Origin: Phycisphaeraceae bacterium
GTDB lineage: Bacteria > Planctomycetota > Phycisphaerae > Phycisphaerales > Phycisphaeraceae
Assembly: GCA_020831765.1 (NCBI GenBank)
Contig: JAFIFY010000113.1
Span: 1 to 63,036 of the forward strand
Length of the DNA: 63,036 bases
Direction of reading: 5' to 3'
Part shown: piece by piece, positions 18,479 through 27,049 of the stretch
Layout: the number at the start of each line of letters is the position of its first letter
Position numbering within the stretch: the stretch's first letter is position 1
Notes under the pieces: model-generated
What the model was told of the DNA's origin: nothing
What the model saw: only the letters and a program-made list of their open reading frames with translations
The model's database searches: none
Program-made: the position numbers and the translations under genes

Positions 18479-19363
18479 TTGAGTATTCTCACCAAAGTCT
18501 TTGCCGTTCTGGTGACCATCATGGTCGTGGCCCTGGTTGCCTTGCTCATTCCACATGCGGCCAACCAGCCGGCCTACCGCGAGATCATCGATCGGGAGCG
18601 ATCGGCACGTCAGGCCGCCGAGGCGGCCCTTACTCTTGAAAACAACGCCCTGCAGGCCCGCCTGACCAGGCAAGCTGAGGAAATCAGCAGGCTGGGCGAG
18701 GTCCAGGCGGATTTGACGGCGACCGCCGATCGGCTCAATCGCGAGTTGCAGGAGGTCCGACGCCGCGCCGATGCCCATCAGCTCAACGAGCGGCGGTTGA
18801 CCGAATCCAACGAGGGCCTCCGGCAGGAGAATCAGCGCCTTCTGGATCTCTACAACACCGAGAAGCAGGCCAAGGAACGTGCCCTTGAAACGCAGAACAC
18901 GGATCAACGTCGGATCGCCGAGCTCGAGACGCAGCTTCTGGAGGTTCGCGCCCAGGAAGGCAATCTCCGTCGTCAGGTCCGCTTCATGGAAGAGCAGTTG
19001 GCGGTGATCGAGGGCCGGATGCGCGAGATGACGGCCCGTGCCGATCAGCTTCCCGAGCCGTACAAGGGCATGGTCACGGGTACGGCCGCGACGATGCCCG
19101 AGTTTGATGCCAACCCCGCGATCCAGGGCCGGGTCGCCCGCGTGGCCAGTGAGGGCGGGCAGGTCTTCGTGCAGATCAACGTGGGAACCAACGACCGCGT
19201 TCAGCCGCAGATGCGGTTCATGGTCCATCGAGACGGCAACTTCCTGGGGAACGTGATCATCAGCAAGGTCGATGAGCAGTCCGCCTCGGGCGTGCTTCGA
19301 CTGGCGACGGGTGAAGTCAGGGTGGGCGACCGCGTCTACTCCGGCCCGGCCAACCCAAGCTGA
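18479..19363 (+). CDS. Membrane-anchored coiled-coil protein with MreC-like C-terminal beta domain
   Basis: The protein has 294 residues, starting at TTG 18479 with AAGGAG upstream. It has one N-terminal membrane helix (residues 5-26), a long coiled coil (about 35-195, rich in Glu, Gln, Arg and Leu heptads), then a compact beta domain (about 215-290) containing GRVARVASEGGQVFVQINVG, FMVHRDGNFLG and VRVGDRVYSG. The anchor/coiled-coil/beta order resembles MreC, the periplasmic scaffold of the rod complex, and mreB lies 545 bases downstream. The beta segment also resembles generic domains in other coiled-coil proteins, so MreC identity is inference. It probably projects into the periplasm. Confidence 0.6.
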   Translation: MSILTKVFAVLVTIMVVALVALLIPHAANQPAYREIIDRERSARQAAEAALTLENNALQARLTRQAEEISRLGEVQADLTATADRLNRELQEVRRRADAHQLNERRLTESNEGLRQENQRLLDLYNTEKQAKERALETQNTDQRRIAELETQLLEVRAQEGNLRRQVRFMEEQLAVIEGRMREMTARADQLPEPYKGMVTGTAATMPEFDANPAIQGRVARVASEGGQVFVQINVGTNDRVQPQMRFMVHRDGNFLGNVIISKVDEQSASGVLRLATGEVRVGDRVYSGPANPS

Positions 19364-19414
19364 GCCGCGCTCCTTCCCGTTTGTCGCAGTATTTCCCAAC
19401 CCGCGAGATCGATC

Positions 19415-19597
19415 ATGGCCAAAGCCGCAAGCCGAAAACGTGCCTCCTCCACCGCTCCGCCCAACGTCTATACGGTACTGCTGCTGGTGGCTTTCGTCGC
19501 GCTGCTCGCCGGTGTCGTCACCCTGTGGATCACCAACACGGATCTGACCGGTCAGGGCAACCCATTCCATATCGTGGATCGGACCACCGGCCGTTGA
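19415..19597 (+). CDS. Small single-pass membrane protein
   Basis: The 60-residue protein has a basic, Ala/Ser-rich N-terminus (MAKAASRKRASS), one clear membrane helix (about residues 18-40, YTVLLLVAFVALLAGVVTLW) and a short polar C-terminus. By the positive-inside rule the N-terminus is cytoplasmic. It lies 51 bases after the coiled-coil gene and upstream of mreB, so it may belong to an elongation complex. The family is not recognised. The coding call rests on the clean helix, ATG start and position. Confidence 0.6.
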   Translation: MAKAASRKRASSTAPPNVYTVLLLVAFVALLAGVVTLWITNTDLTGQGNPFHIVDRTTGR

Positions 19598-19908
19598 ATC
19601 CTGCCGCCCCCCGGGGGCCATCAGCCTCTTTGGCCATGCCCATGGGCGGTTGCGCCAGCCGCCGCCGTAATCCGCTCAGGACGCCTCGTTCCCACGACTC
19701 CGGCCCCATCGAATCATCGCCTTCCCATCGGCCGCGCACCAGCGCTTGGGCGGCCGGTTTCGCCCGACGGCCGCTGAATGTAGAATGATTCCGGCAGGCG
19801 GCATGGAGGCGCTAGCGCCTGCCATGGAGTCACGGAAACCGGCATGAGGAGCCCGGTACGGCGGAAGACTCGCCCCATGGCCCCAGCGCCTATAAGGTTG
19901 ACCCTATC
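19598..19908. other. Spacer upstream of mreB
   Basis: The 311-base gap has no convincing gene. It contains a bulged inverted repeat at 19802-19826 and a TATAAG hexamer near 19891 without a good -35 partner. It probably holds the mreB leader or promoter. Confidence 0.4.
19802..19826 (+). promoter_or_regulatory. Bulged inverted repeat upstream of mreB
   Basis: CATGGAGGCGC (19802-19812) pairs with GCGCCT-G-CCATG (19815-19826), giving 11 base pairs interrupted by one bulged G. There is no T tract, so it is more likely a regulatory or stabilising hairpin between the small membrane protein gene and mreB than a full terminator. Confidence 0.45.
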
Positions 19909-20958
19909 TTGCTTTTCGACAACTTGAAAAAATGGTTCAGCGTCGATATGGGCATTGACCTGGGCACCTGCAATACGCTTGTGTGCGTTCGCGGTGAGGG
20001 CATCGTGCTCAATGAACCAAGCGTTGTGGCCGTCTACAAAGGCACCAACAAGGTCGTCAACGACGGACAGGCCGTGGGGCACGCGGCCAAGGTCATGTTG
20101 GGCAAGACGCCCGGATCGATCTCGGCGATCCGCCCGCTGAAGGACGGTGTGATTTCTGATTTCGAGATCACCGAGGCCATGCTTGGCTACTTCATCAGCA
20201 AGGTGCAGGGCCGCCATAACCTTTTCCGCCCCCGGGTTGTCATCGCCGTGCCCAGCGGCATCACCATTGTGGAAAAGCGCGCGGTCATGGAATCGGCCGT
20301 TCGGGCCGGTGCCCGGCGCGTGTATCTGATCGAAGAGCCCATGGCCGCGGGCATCGGCGCTGAGCTTCCGGTCGCCGAAGCCACCGCCTCGATGATCGTC
20401 GATATCGGTGGCGGCACCACCGAAGTCGCCATCATGTCGCTGGCCGACATCGCCCAGTGCCAGTCGGTCCGCGTGGCCGGCGACGACATGGACGAGGCGA
20501 TCATCAACCACATGAAGCGGGCCTACAACCTCAATATCGGCGAGCAGACCGCCGAGCGCATCAAGATCGAGATCGGTTCGGCCGCGCCGCTTGCCGAGGA
20601 AAAATCGCTGGATGTGCGGGGCCGGGACATGATCTCCGGACTGCCGAGAAAAACCGTCATCACATCCGATGAAATCCGCGAAGCACTTCAGGAGCCGGTC
20701 CACGCCATCATCGAGGCGGTCACACGCACCCTCGAACAGACCGAGCCCGAACTTTCCGCCGACCTGGTCGATAACGGTGTCACCCTCGCCGGAGGGGGCG
20801 CGCTCCTGCGCGGACTCAATACGATCATCTCCGAGGCGACCGGGCTGGAAGTGCGCATCGCCGAAGACCCGCTGACCTGCGTCGCCCGGGGGACCGCGAT
20901 CTATCTCGAACATCTTGAAGAGTGGAAAGGCACGCTTGAACAGGGCATGGAACTCTAA
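19909..20958 (+). CDS. mreB: Rod shape-determining actin homologue MreB
   Basis: The 349-residue protein has normal MreB length. It shows the actin-fold nucleotide motifs MGIDLGTCNTLV (phosphate 1), VDIGGGTTEVAIMS (phosphate 2) and LAGGGALLRGL (adenosine), plus IEEPMAAGIGA. MreB polymerises on the inner membrane and directs lateral wall synthesis. The start is TTG at 19909 (LLFDNLKKWF), where the amphipathic membrane-binding N-terminus begins; no strong ribosome site is seen (AAGG about 11 bases upstream). Upstream lie a possible MreC-like protein and a small membrane protein; mreD, pbp2 and rodA are absent from the window. Planctomycetes vary in whether they keep MreB, which makes this copy informative. 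Confidence 0.95.
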   Translation: MLFDNLKKWFSVDMGIDLGTCNTLVCVRGEGIVLNEPSVVAVYKGTNKVVNDGQAVGHAAKVMLGKTPGSISAIRPLKDGVISDFEITEAMLGYFISKVQGRHNLFRPRVVIAVPSGITIVEKRAVMESAVRAGARRVYLIEEPMAAGIGAELPVAEATASMIVDIGGGTTEVAIMSLADIAQCQSVRVAGDDMDEAIINHMKRAYNLNIGEQTAERIKIEIGSAAPLAEEKSLDVRGRDMISGLPRKTVITSDEIREALQEPVHAIIEAVTRTLEQTEPELSADLVDNGVTLAGGGALLRGLNTIISEATGLEVRIAEDPLTCVARGTAIYLEHLEEWKGTLEQGMEL

Positions 20959-21030
20959 GCGGCCGGGCCGTCGGCATAAGCCTTCCCTCCCGCCAGGCGC
21001 GCAGACCTCGTGCCAGTGACCCGCCTCACG

Positions 21031-22428
21031 CTACACGTGAACACCGCGTAACCTTGCCGGCAGCGTTGCCAGCGCTGCGCGGGGAAGATCGGGTATCGCG
21101 ATCTGATCGGCCATCTCAGGACGATGCCGCCGACACCATGCTTCCACAGCGCGGTAGCCGCTACGCACGGCCCCCTCCATCGTCGCCGGCCATCCCGTCC
21201 GGCACCAATCCCCGGCCATAAACCAGTCTTCCATCCCGATATCCGCATCGGGCCTCAAATCATCGATTCCCGGGCGAATGGCGAATGTGGCCCGCTTCTC
21301 CTTGATCACACGATGCCGCACGGGACGAATTCGCCGCGCCTCGGGAAAACACCGGCGGATTTCTTCCACGGCCATCCGCGCAATCACCTCACCGGGCTGA
21401 TCGACCAGTCCCCGCGCCGCGCTGATCACACCATGCACGTGGCCACCCCCCTTGTCGAACACCCAGTGCAGCGGGCTTCCGATGAGTGCCGCCAGCGGCA
21501 CGGGCAGAAACGGCCGGGCAAACCACAGATGCACGCCCACGATCGGTGAAACTTCAATTCGCTCCAACGGGCCAAGCTTCGACATGACCTTGGCCGGGGC
21601 GATCCGGCTCAGCCCATCAAATGGCAGGCAACTGATGACATGCGCGGCGGCGATCTCGCCCTTGTTCGTCCGCACGCTCCATCCGCCACCTGGACGTGGT
21701 TCGACGCTTTCAACCCGTGTTGAGCAGAGCATGGCATTGCCGGCCCGCTCGATCGCCCTGCCCGCGGGGTCATAGAGCTCCTGGAGCGAGCCCTTGGCCA
21801 AGCCAACTTCATAAGCCCGCCGATGGCCCAGGAAGCCATCACGAAATACGCGCATGGCGTAATCCGCCGCGGCGTTTCGGGGTTCCTCGTTGAGCGCGCT
21901 GATGATGACCGTCGTCCAGAACCGCTCGATCAGTCGCTCGCTCTGGCCGTGGATGCGAAGCCATGTGTGAAAGTCCGTGCGGTGCAGCGCGCTCAGTTCC
22001 GCCTCACCGAGCTTGAGCATCGCGTGCATCGCCCGCGACACCATCCACTTTTCCGATAGCTTCAGGAAGCCCAGGTCCGCCACCGATCCCATCAGGTGCA
22101 GCGGCGCCGGCAGTCCATCGGCCTCCAGCCGATCCATCCGGCCCCGCTCATCCACGAAATGGATCGTCCGATGCCAGCGAATCCGGTCCTCGACGCCGAT
22201 ACGCTGGTAAAAGTCGATCAGCGCGGTACAGCAACCCATCAGAACATGCTGACAGTTGTCCAGCCACTGGTTCTGTTCGACATCACGAAAGCTGCCGGCG
22301 CGTCCGCCCAGCCGGTCACGCATCTCCAGAAGGTGGCAATCCACACCAAGCTCGCCCAGCCGCACCGCCGCGGCCAGTCCGGCCAGCCCGCCACCCAGGA
22401 TCACAACCTTGGCTGCCCTGAAGCTCAA
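21031..22428 (-). CDS. hpnE: Hydroxysqualene dehydroxylase
   Basis: The FAD-dependent amine-oxidase-type protein has about 465 residues. The N-terminus has VVILGGGLAGLAAA, then a basic loop and DRLGGRAGSF, the dinucleotide-binding signature and GG motif of carotenoid-desaturase-like oxidoreductases. HpnE reduces hydroxysqualene to squalene as the last step of the HpnCDE route. The TTG start at 22428 overlaps the hpnD stop as TTGA and has GAGGTGG 6 bases upstream, indicating translational coupling; longer versions run into hpnD. It is the last gene of hpnC-hpnD-hpnE, and it converges with mreB, leaving 72 bases between the stops. Confidence 0.9.
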   Translation of the reverse strand: MSFRAAKVVILGGGLAGLAAAVRLGELGVDCHLLEMRDRLGGRAGSFRDVEQNQWLDNCQHVLMGCCTALIDFYQRIGVEDRIRWHRTIHFVDERGRMDRLEADGLPAPLHLMGSVADLGFLKLSEKWMVSRAMHAMLKLGEAELSALHRTDFHTWLRIHGQSERLIERFWTTVIISALNEEPRNAAADYAMRVFRDGFLGHRRAYEVGLAKGSLQELYDPAGRAIERAGNAMLCSTRVESVEPRPGGGWSVRTNKGEIAAAHVISCLPFDGLSRIAPAKVMSKLGPLERIEVSPIVGVHLWFARPFLPVPLAALIGSPLHWVFDKGGGHVHGVISAARGLVDQPGEVIARMAVEEIRRCFPEARRIRPVRHRVIKEKRATFAIRPGIDDLRPDADIGMEDWFMAGDWCRTGWPATMEGAVRSGYRAVEAWCRRHRPEMADQIAIPDLPRAALATLPARLRGVHV

Positions 22429-23360
22429 CGCGGACCACCTCGATGCCACGCCGCGCTGAACGCGATCGCCAGCTTCGACCAGCAACTGAGGCCGAGGCGT
22501 GAATGCAGCACCGCGGCCGGATCGGCGGCGATGCGATCCAGCAGGCCGCGATAAATCCGCATCATCGACCAGCATGTGGCCCGGCAGGCGGGTTGCAGTT
22601 GATCTTCGAGCATGGCGGATTGATCGTAGTACGACCGCGCCCGCTCGACCTGATGATGCATTAATCGCTCGAACCGCTCATCCGCCTCGCGGCGATTCAC
22701 CATCGCCAGCAGCGAATCCTCATCCAGATCGTACCTCTGAAGATCATCCTGCGGCAGGTAGATTCGCCCCCGCTGCGCATCCTCGGCCACGTCCCGGAGA
22801 ATGTTGGTCAATTGCAGCGCCATGCCACGCTTGATCGCCAGTTCACGCGTCTCCTGCCCGCCTTTGTAGCCCCAGATCGAGATGCATACCAATCCCACCG
22901 TACTGGCCACGTGATAGCAGTATCGCCGCAACGCATCAAAATGCTCATAGCGCGACCGCTCCTGGTCCATCCACTGGCCATCGATCATCTCGTGAAAATA
23001 GCGGGGCGAAATTTCGTAGTCTTCCACGGTGCGCCGAATCGCGGGCCAGAGCCGATGGTCCACCGGCGAATCAACGGCGGGCGGCTTGCCTTCGATCGCT
23101 TCGACCGTGCATTGGCGGAATTGCTCCAGGTTCAACCGCCGGGTCTCGATCGGCTCGCTGCCGTCGGCCAGATCGTCCGCGTGCCTCATCCACGCATAAA
23201 TCGCGTAAAGCGCCGACCGGCGAGGCTCGGGAGTCAGCATCATGCCGTAATAGAAATTCCGGGCATGGGTCCGTGCCAACGCGCGACAATAACCCAACGA
23301 TCCGGACAGGACCGTATCCGTACTTGTGCGTGGGCTCAGGCTGAGGGTCTTGACGTTCAT
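22425..23360 (-). CDS. hpnD: Presqualene diphosphate synthase
   Basis: The 311-residue all-helical prenyl synthase has the first Asp-rich motif in WMRHADDLADG and the second in LRDVAEDAQRGRIYLP. It condenses two farnesyl diphosphates to presqualene diphosphate. The protein has the length and motif spacing of HpnD. The ATG at 23360 overlaps the hpnC stop by 4 bases (ATGA), and its own stop overlaps the hpnE TTG. Squalene made here usually feeds hopanoid or sterol formation; no squalene-hopene cyclase lies in this window. Confidence 0.92.
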   Translation of the reverse strand: MNVKTLSLSPRTSTDTVLSGSLGYCRALARTHARNFYYGMMLTPEPRRSALYAIYAWMRHADDLADGSEPIETRRLNLEQFRQCTVEAIEGKPPAVDSPVDHRLWPAIRRTVEDYEISPRYFHEMIDGQWMDQERSRYEHFDALRRYCYHVASTVGLVCISIWGYKGGQETRELAIKRGMALQLTNILRDVAEDAQRGRIYLPQDDLQRYDLDEDSLLAMVNRREADERFERLMHHQVERARSYYDQSAMLEDQLQPACRATCWSMMRIYRGLLDRIAADPAAVLHSRLGLSCWSKLAIAFSAAWHRGGPR

Positions 23361-24382
23361 GAATCAGCCACAGGACGGGCACTGACCCGACCAGGAATGA
23401 AACGGGACATCAGCACACGAAGCATCAGTCCCGCCTTCTTCAGTTTACCGATCCGAGGCCGTTGAGTCAGCGTGTCAAAGTCCTGCCGCTCGATCGCCCG
23501 GAGCACGGCCATCCCACCCCGGGAGAAAAGCTCGATATCCCCCCGGACCCGCCGATCCACCCGGGGCAGCAGTTCAAGCCCCTTTGTGAACAACGGCCAA
23601 GTCCGCTCGACCGCCTCCCGCATCGCCGCCTTGAACGCCGGACGAATCGCCCGAAGTCCGGGCCCGTCCGGCTGCCGTTGAACATTGCAGCTCCGGCAAT
23701 TCTCACGCCGCTGCCCATCCTGCCGCACAGCCAGCACCATGGTCTGAATATCCAGCCCGTGGGCGCTGGCCACATCGCGCGGCAGGTAAACCCGATCACG
23801 CTCCAGAATATCCCGCCGAACGTCCTGCCAGAAATTGGCCAGTTGCAGGGCGGTGCAGGTAAAGTCGCTCAGCCGTTGCCGAGCCTCATCCCGATAGCCG
23901 CACAGATAGAGCACCAACCGCCCCACCGGGTCAGCGCTTCTTGTGCAGTAATCCAGCACCTGATCCCACGTGTCATATCGCGTGACCCGTTGATCCTGCT
24001 CGAACGCGCGGATCAGATCATCGAACGGCTTGATCGGCAGTTCGTGCTTTTGAATCGTTGGGTGCAGAGCCACGAAAACCGGGTGGCGAGGCTGCCCGTC
24101 AAAACACCCCTCCAATTCCCGACGCCACCAGGCCAGCAACTCGAGGCTCCGCTGCGGATCGCCCACTTCATCACCCAGGTCATCGGCCCAGCGACAGAAC
24201 GAATACACATGCCGGAAATGGTCCCGGAGATCGCGAGGCAGCATCCAACTGACGACCGTGAAATTCTCGTAGTGCGTACGGGCAAGCTCCCGCACATAGG
24301 CCCCGGCCTGCTCGACCGACAGGCGCTCGCACCGATCCGGGCCATATCGATCAAGCTGGTCGAGAATGCTGCTCATGGCCAT
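23357..24382 (-). CDS. hpnC: Squalene synthase-like HpnC (hydroxysqualene synthase)
   Basis: The trans-isoprenyl synthase has about 341 residues, with Asp-rich motif I in FCRWADDLGDEVGD and motif II in FWQDVRRDILERDRVYLP. HpnC converts presqualene diphosphate to hydroxysqualene, acting between HpnD and HpnE. Around residue 235 the segment ENCRSCNVQRQ carries two close cysteines that I do not recall as a family hallmark. No clear ribosome site precedes the several possible starts (TTG 24385, ATG 24382, ATG 24376). It is first in the three-gene operon, and the G-tract repeat lies just upstream. Confidence 0.9.
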   Translation of the reverse strand: MAMSSILDQLDRYGPDRCERLSVEQAGAYVRELARTHYENFTVVSWMLPRDLRDHFRHVYSFCRWADDLGDEVGDPQRSLELLAWWRRELEGCFDGQPRHPVFVALHPTIQKHELPIKPFDDLIRAFEQDQRVTRYDTWDQVLDYCTRSADPVGRLVLYLCGYRDEARQRLSDFTCTALQLANFWQDVRRDILERDRVYLPRDVASAHGLDIQTMVLAVRQDGQRRENCRSCNVQRQPDGPGLRAIRPAFKAAMREAVERTWPLFTKGLELLPRVDRRVRGDIELFSRGGMAVLRAIERQDFDTLTQRPRIGKLKKAGLMLRVLMSRFIPGRVSARPVADS

Positions 24383-24426
24383 CAAGGGTCGTCGGGTGTC
24401 AGTCCCGATTCTCAGAAAAGGTCACT

Positions 24427-24488
24427 TCGGGGGGAACCTTTGGGGCATTCGGCGGAGTCCGGGGGTTACGGGGTGCCGGGGGTGGGGC
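24427..24488 (+). repeat. Intergenic G-tract cluster, copy 2
   Basis: The short spacer between hpnC and the acetyltransferase gene holds repeated CCGGGGG-type units with runs of 4 to 6 G (CTTCGGGGGG, AGTCCGGGGG, GCCGGGGGTGGGG) in about 60 bases. The core matches the cluster near 5.7 kb. It is upstream of hpnC and could affect its transcription, but no function can be read. Confidence 0.6.
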
Positions 24489-24498
24489 ATCATATCGA

Positions 24499-25344
24499 TC
24501 AGGACCAGTCCGGCCAGCCGGTTGTCCGATGAGCATATCCTCGTTCCTCCAGCTTTCTGAACCCTGCATGGTTGAGCATGGCATCCGGCGCTGCATCAAT
24601 CGGCGACTCGATCAGCACGTGCTCGAACTGCGCCTGCCGGCAGTATTCGATGGCCGCGCTGAGAATCCGTCGTCCCAGTCCATCGCCGCGGACATCCGGC
24701 CGGACGTAAAGCTCACGAACCACACCCACCTGTCCGAGCGAGACGACGCTGCCCATGGCCTCCAGCCGCCCGCGGCGGGCCACCAGGGTCTCGACGCGGG
24801 GTTCATCGAGGCTCAGGAATCCCGCCTCGACAGCGCTCCGCTTTTCCGCATCCGACCAAACCTGCCGCTCTCGGGCCCGCTCAAGCAGCAGTTCGCCCCA
24901 TGGCTCCATCGCCGCGCGTGCCGGAATTATCTGCGCCTTGGGCTCATCCACCGGGCCGGGCCAGGCTTCCAGTCGCCAGAGCGCACTCCGGCCGATGCCC
25001 CATCCCGATTCGGTAAGCTTCGCTTCAACCTCCGCGGAAGCATCCAAACCATCGGCCACAAAGATCGCCTGGCAGCGATGACCTGGCGATTCGTGCCAGA
25101 GCGCCTCGATGACTTCGAGCTTCGGTGCGACCGTGGAAGCGTCCGTAAAAACCTCTCTCTCCGAGACAATGGCGAAATCGCCCGCGCCGCCCGGTCCTTC
25201 CAGCCGGGATACCAGCGCGGCCATGCCCGGACCTTCGACCACCTCGCAGAAAGTCTGGGCCACGATCCGCCTCGCCCGGACGACTTGCCGCCAGAGTGCA
25301 TCCAGGTCCGTCGCTTCACGACTGGTGGCGATGGGCAGTTTCAT
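24499..25344 (-). CDS. GNAT family N-acetyltransferase
   Basis: The protein has about 281 residues. The C-terminal half has the GNAT acetyl-CoA core: VVRELYVRPDVRGDGLGRRIL fits motif A with the pyrophosphate-binding RGDGLG loop, followed by a helix and HVLIESP. The N-terminal half is less conserved and may be a second, degenerate GNAT-like lobe. The substrate is unknown. ATG at 25344 overlaps the bioD stop as ATGA, so it is co-translated with bioD. Confidence 0.75.
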   Translation of the reverse strand: MKLPIATSREATDLDALWRQVVRARRIVAQTFCEVVEGPGMAALVSRLEGPGGAGDFAIVSEREVFTDASTVAPKLEVIEALWHESPGHRCQAIFVADGLDASAEVEAKLTESGWGIGRSALWRLEAWPGPVDEPKAQIIPARAAMEPWGELLLERARERQVWSDAEKRSAVEAGFLSLDEPRVETLVARRGRLEAMGSVVSLGQVGVVRELYVRPDVRGDGLGRRILSAAIEYCRQAQFEHVLIESPIDAAPDAMLNHAGFRKLEERGYAHRTTGWPDWS

Positions 25345-26156
25345 CGGATCGAGCCTTCGGCGATCGATGCGCGATCGGCGGTTCGGGGCGCTTTGAAGTG
25401 CTCCAGCCAATCGACCATCGCCGCCAGTTCAAGGATATCGTCGTGAATCCGGGCCTGATGCGGATGGACGGATTCAGCCTCGCAGGGCGGCAATGCCGTA
25501 AGCACACGAACGCCGGTGAGCTTCTCCAGCCATTGCCGGTTGCCGGCCATCGACGGGTCATTCGATAGCGCGGTATCGGCCGGCATCCCATTGATCACCA
25601 GCCCGGCCACACGCAGCTTCGCTTCGCGCAATGCCCTTACTGTCAGGGCGGTGTGGTTCAGCGTGCCCAGGCCCGCGCGGCAAACCACCAACACCGGATA
25701 GTCCCACGCCACCATGAGGTCGAGCACCGTCCGTTGGGGCTCATCGGGGTCGATCGGGACCATGACGCCACCCACCCCCTCGATCAGGACGACATCCGAT
25801 TGCTCATCGAGCATTTTCAGTGAGCGGTCCAATGCCTCATAGTCGATCGGCCGGCCCAGCTTTTCCGCCGCCGCCGCGGGGCTGAGGGGCGCGGCAAAGC
25901 GAATCGGGTTCACCACGTCAAGCGGCTGCCGACTGTCGGCGAAATGGGCAAGGGCCTCGGCATCCTCGCTGACCAGCCCTTCGCGGTCGCGGCGGCACCC
26001 GCTGGCCATTGGCTTGAGCGCACCGATGCGGATGCGCGGCTGCCGATCGCGCAACGCCCGGCAGATGGCGCAACTGACCACCGTCTTACCCACGCCGGTA
26101 TCGGTTCCGGTCACGAACAACCCCGGTCGCGTTGGAGAGTAAGTCCCAAGAGTCAT
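25341..26156 (-). CDS. bioD: Dethiobiotin synthetase
   Basis: The protein has about 271 residues. The P-loop FVTGTDTGVGKTVVSCAIC is the BioD signature, followed by ALKPMASGC and IEGVGGVMVPID. BioD closes the ureido ring of dethiobiotin from DAPA, CO2 and ATP. The C-terminus is about 40 residues longer than the common form. ATG at 26156 is used: it is the nearest start to the conserved region, with a G run directly upstream but poorly spaced. No other bio gene is nearby, so it stands outside a biotin operon. It overlaps the acetyltransferase by 4 bases and follows kdsC by 22 bases. Confidence 0.92.
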   Translation of the reverse strand: MTLGTYSPTRPGLFVTGTDTGVGKTVVSCAICRALRDRQPRIRIGALKPMASGCRRDREGLVSEDAEALAHFADSRQPLDVVNPIRFAAPLSPAAAAEKLGRPIDYEALDRSLKMLDEQSDVVLIEGVGGVMVPIDPDEPQRTVLDLMVAWDYPVLVVCRAGLGTLNHTALTVRALREAKLRVAGLVINGMPADTALSNDPSMAGNRQWLEKLTGVRVLTALPPCEAESVHPHQARIHDDILELAAMVDWLEHFKAPRTADRASIAEGSIR

Positions 26157-26178
26157 CCCCCGATCATACCCGCACCGC

Positions 26179-26706
26179 TCACTCGACGACCGGTTCGGGG
26201 TACCGCCTGGACATCTCCGCCACCCACCGGCCGCCACGGCTAAGCAACAGCTCGATCGCCTCCCGAACCGCGCCCCGTCCGCCAAGCGCCCGGGTGACGT
26301 AATCGGCCTCGCGACGAACCGCATCCACCGCATCGGCCACCGCGATCGAGAACCCGACCAGCCGCATCGCCGGCAGATCAATCACATCGTCCCCCATGAA
26401 CGCCGTCTGTTGCGGGGCAATCCCCGCCGCATCGCAGATCGTTCGTAACGCTTCGGCCTTATCACTGATCCCCTGAAGCAGCCAGGGAATCCCAAGTTCC
26501 CGAACCCGCAGCCGCACCCCTCGTGTGCTCCGACCGGTGATCACCGCCGTCAAAAGCCCCATCCGCCCGGCCGTCACCACACCCAGCCCATCCCGCACGT
26601 GATACCGCTTGGATTCCTCGCCCCGATCATTGGTCACGATCGAGCCATCGGTCAGCACCCCATCATGATCAAAAACAAAAAGCCGAATTTCAGGGATCGC
26701 CTTCAT
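26179..26706 (-). CDS. kdsC: KdsC-like 3-deoxy-manno-octulosonate-8-phosphate phosphatase
   Basis: The 175-residue HAD phosphatase lacks a cap domain and has normal KdsC length. Motif I is FDHDGVLTDG, then VITGRST (motif II), a lysine in SDKAEAL and MGDDVIDLPAM (motif IV). KdsC removes phosphate from Kdo-8-phosphate in Kdo synthesis for lipopolysaccharide, which implies a Gram-negative outer membrane. Motif I has His between the aspartates where Val is more usual. Its ATG overlaps the preceding gene's stop (ATGA). Other sugar-acid phosphatases of this subfamily remain possible. Confidence 0.85.
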   Translation of the reverse strand: MKAIPEIRLFVFDHDGVLTDGSIVTNDRGEESKRYHVRDGLGVVTAGRMGLLTAVITGRSTRGVRLRVRELGIPWLLQGISDKAEALRTICDAAGIAPQQTAFMGDDVIDLPAMRLVGFSIAVADAVDAVRREADYVTRALGGRGAVREAIELLLSRGGRWVAEMSRRYPEPVVE

Positions 26707-27035
26707 GGTTGCAGCCTCATCGGCCCCCAGCGGATCGCCAACGTAAGCTTACCGGATCGCTTGCCGGTCGCAACCAGATCGCCGGGCCACAGTTCCTCAC
26801 CATCGTTCCACCGGCGCGCAACCAACGTCACGACCTCGGTACCGTGCCAGCCAAATCCAAGACCCATTCGGGGCGGCAATGCCTTCGCCGCGCGTCGGAT
26901 GGAGCGGCGGTTGCGCGCGGCCGGATGTGAGAATGGATAGCCGGCAAAGCGGCGCGGCTCATGCCGGATCACATGAATCGCTTGCCGGCCACGGCGCGTC
27001 ACCGGCTTGCTTCGTTCCGCGTGTACCGCCCACAA
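26703..27035 (-). CDS. Small basic hypothetical protein
   Basis: An open frame of about 110 residues from TTG 27035 (AGGGG a few bases upstream) ends exactly in an ATGA overlap with kdsC, which is the main argument that it is real. The sequence is strongly basic, rich in Arg and Trp, with a possible beta C-terminal part (RSGKLTLAIRWGPM). I do not recognise the family. It could be nucleic-acid binding, but that is speculation. ATG 27116 would overlap the propeller gene end. Confidence 0.4.
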   Translation of the reverse strand: MWAVHAERSKPVTRRGRQAIHVIRHEPRRFAGYPFSHPAARNRRSIRRAAKALPPRMGLGFGWHGTEVVTLVARRWNDGEELWPGDLVATGKRSGKLTLAIRWGPMRLQP

Positions 27036-27049
27036 AGTTCCCCTGATCC

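Noticed and set aside
23462-24532. Plus-strand open frame of about 356 codons over hpnC
   Set aside because: It is antisense to hpnC, whose catalytic motifs are intact.
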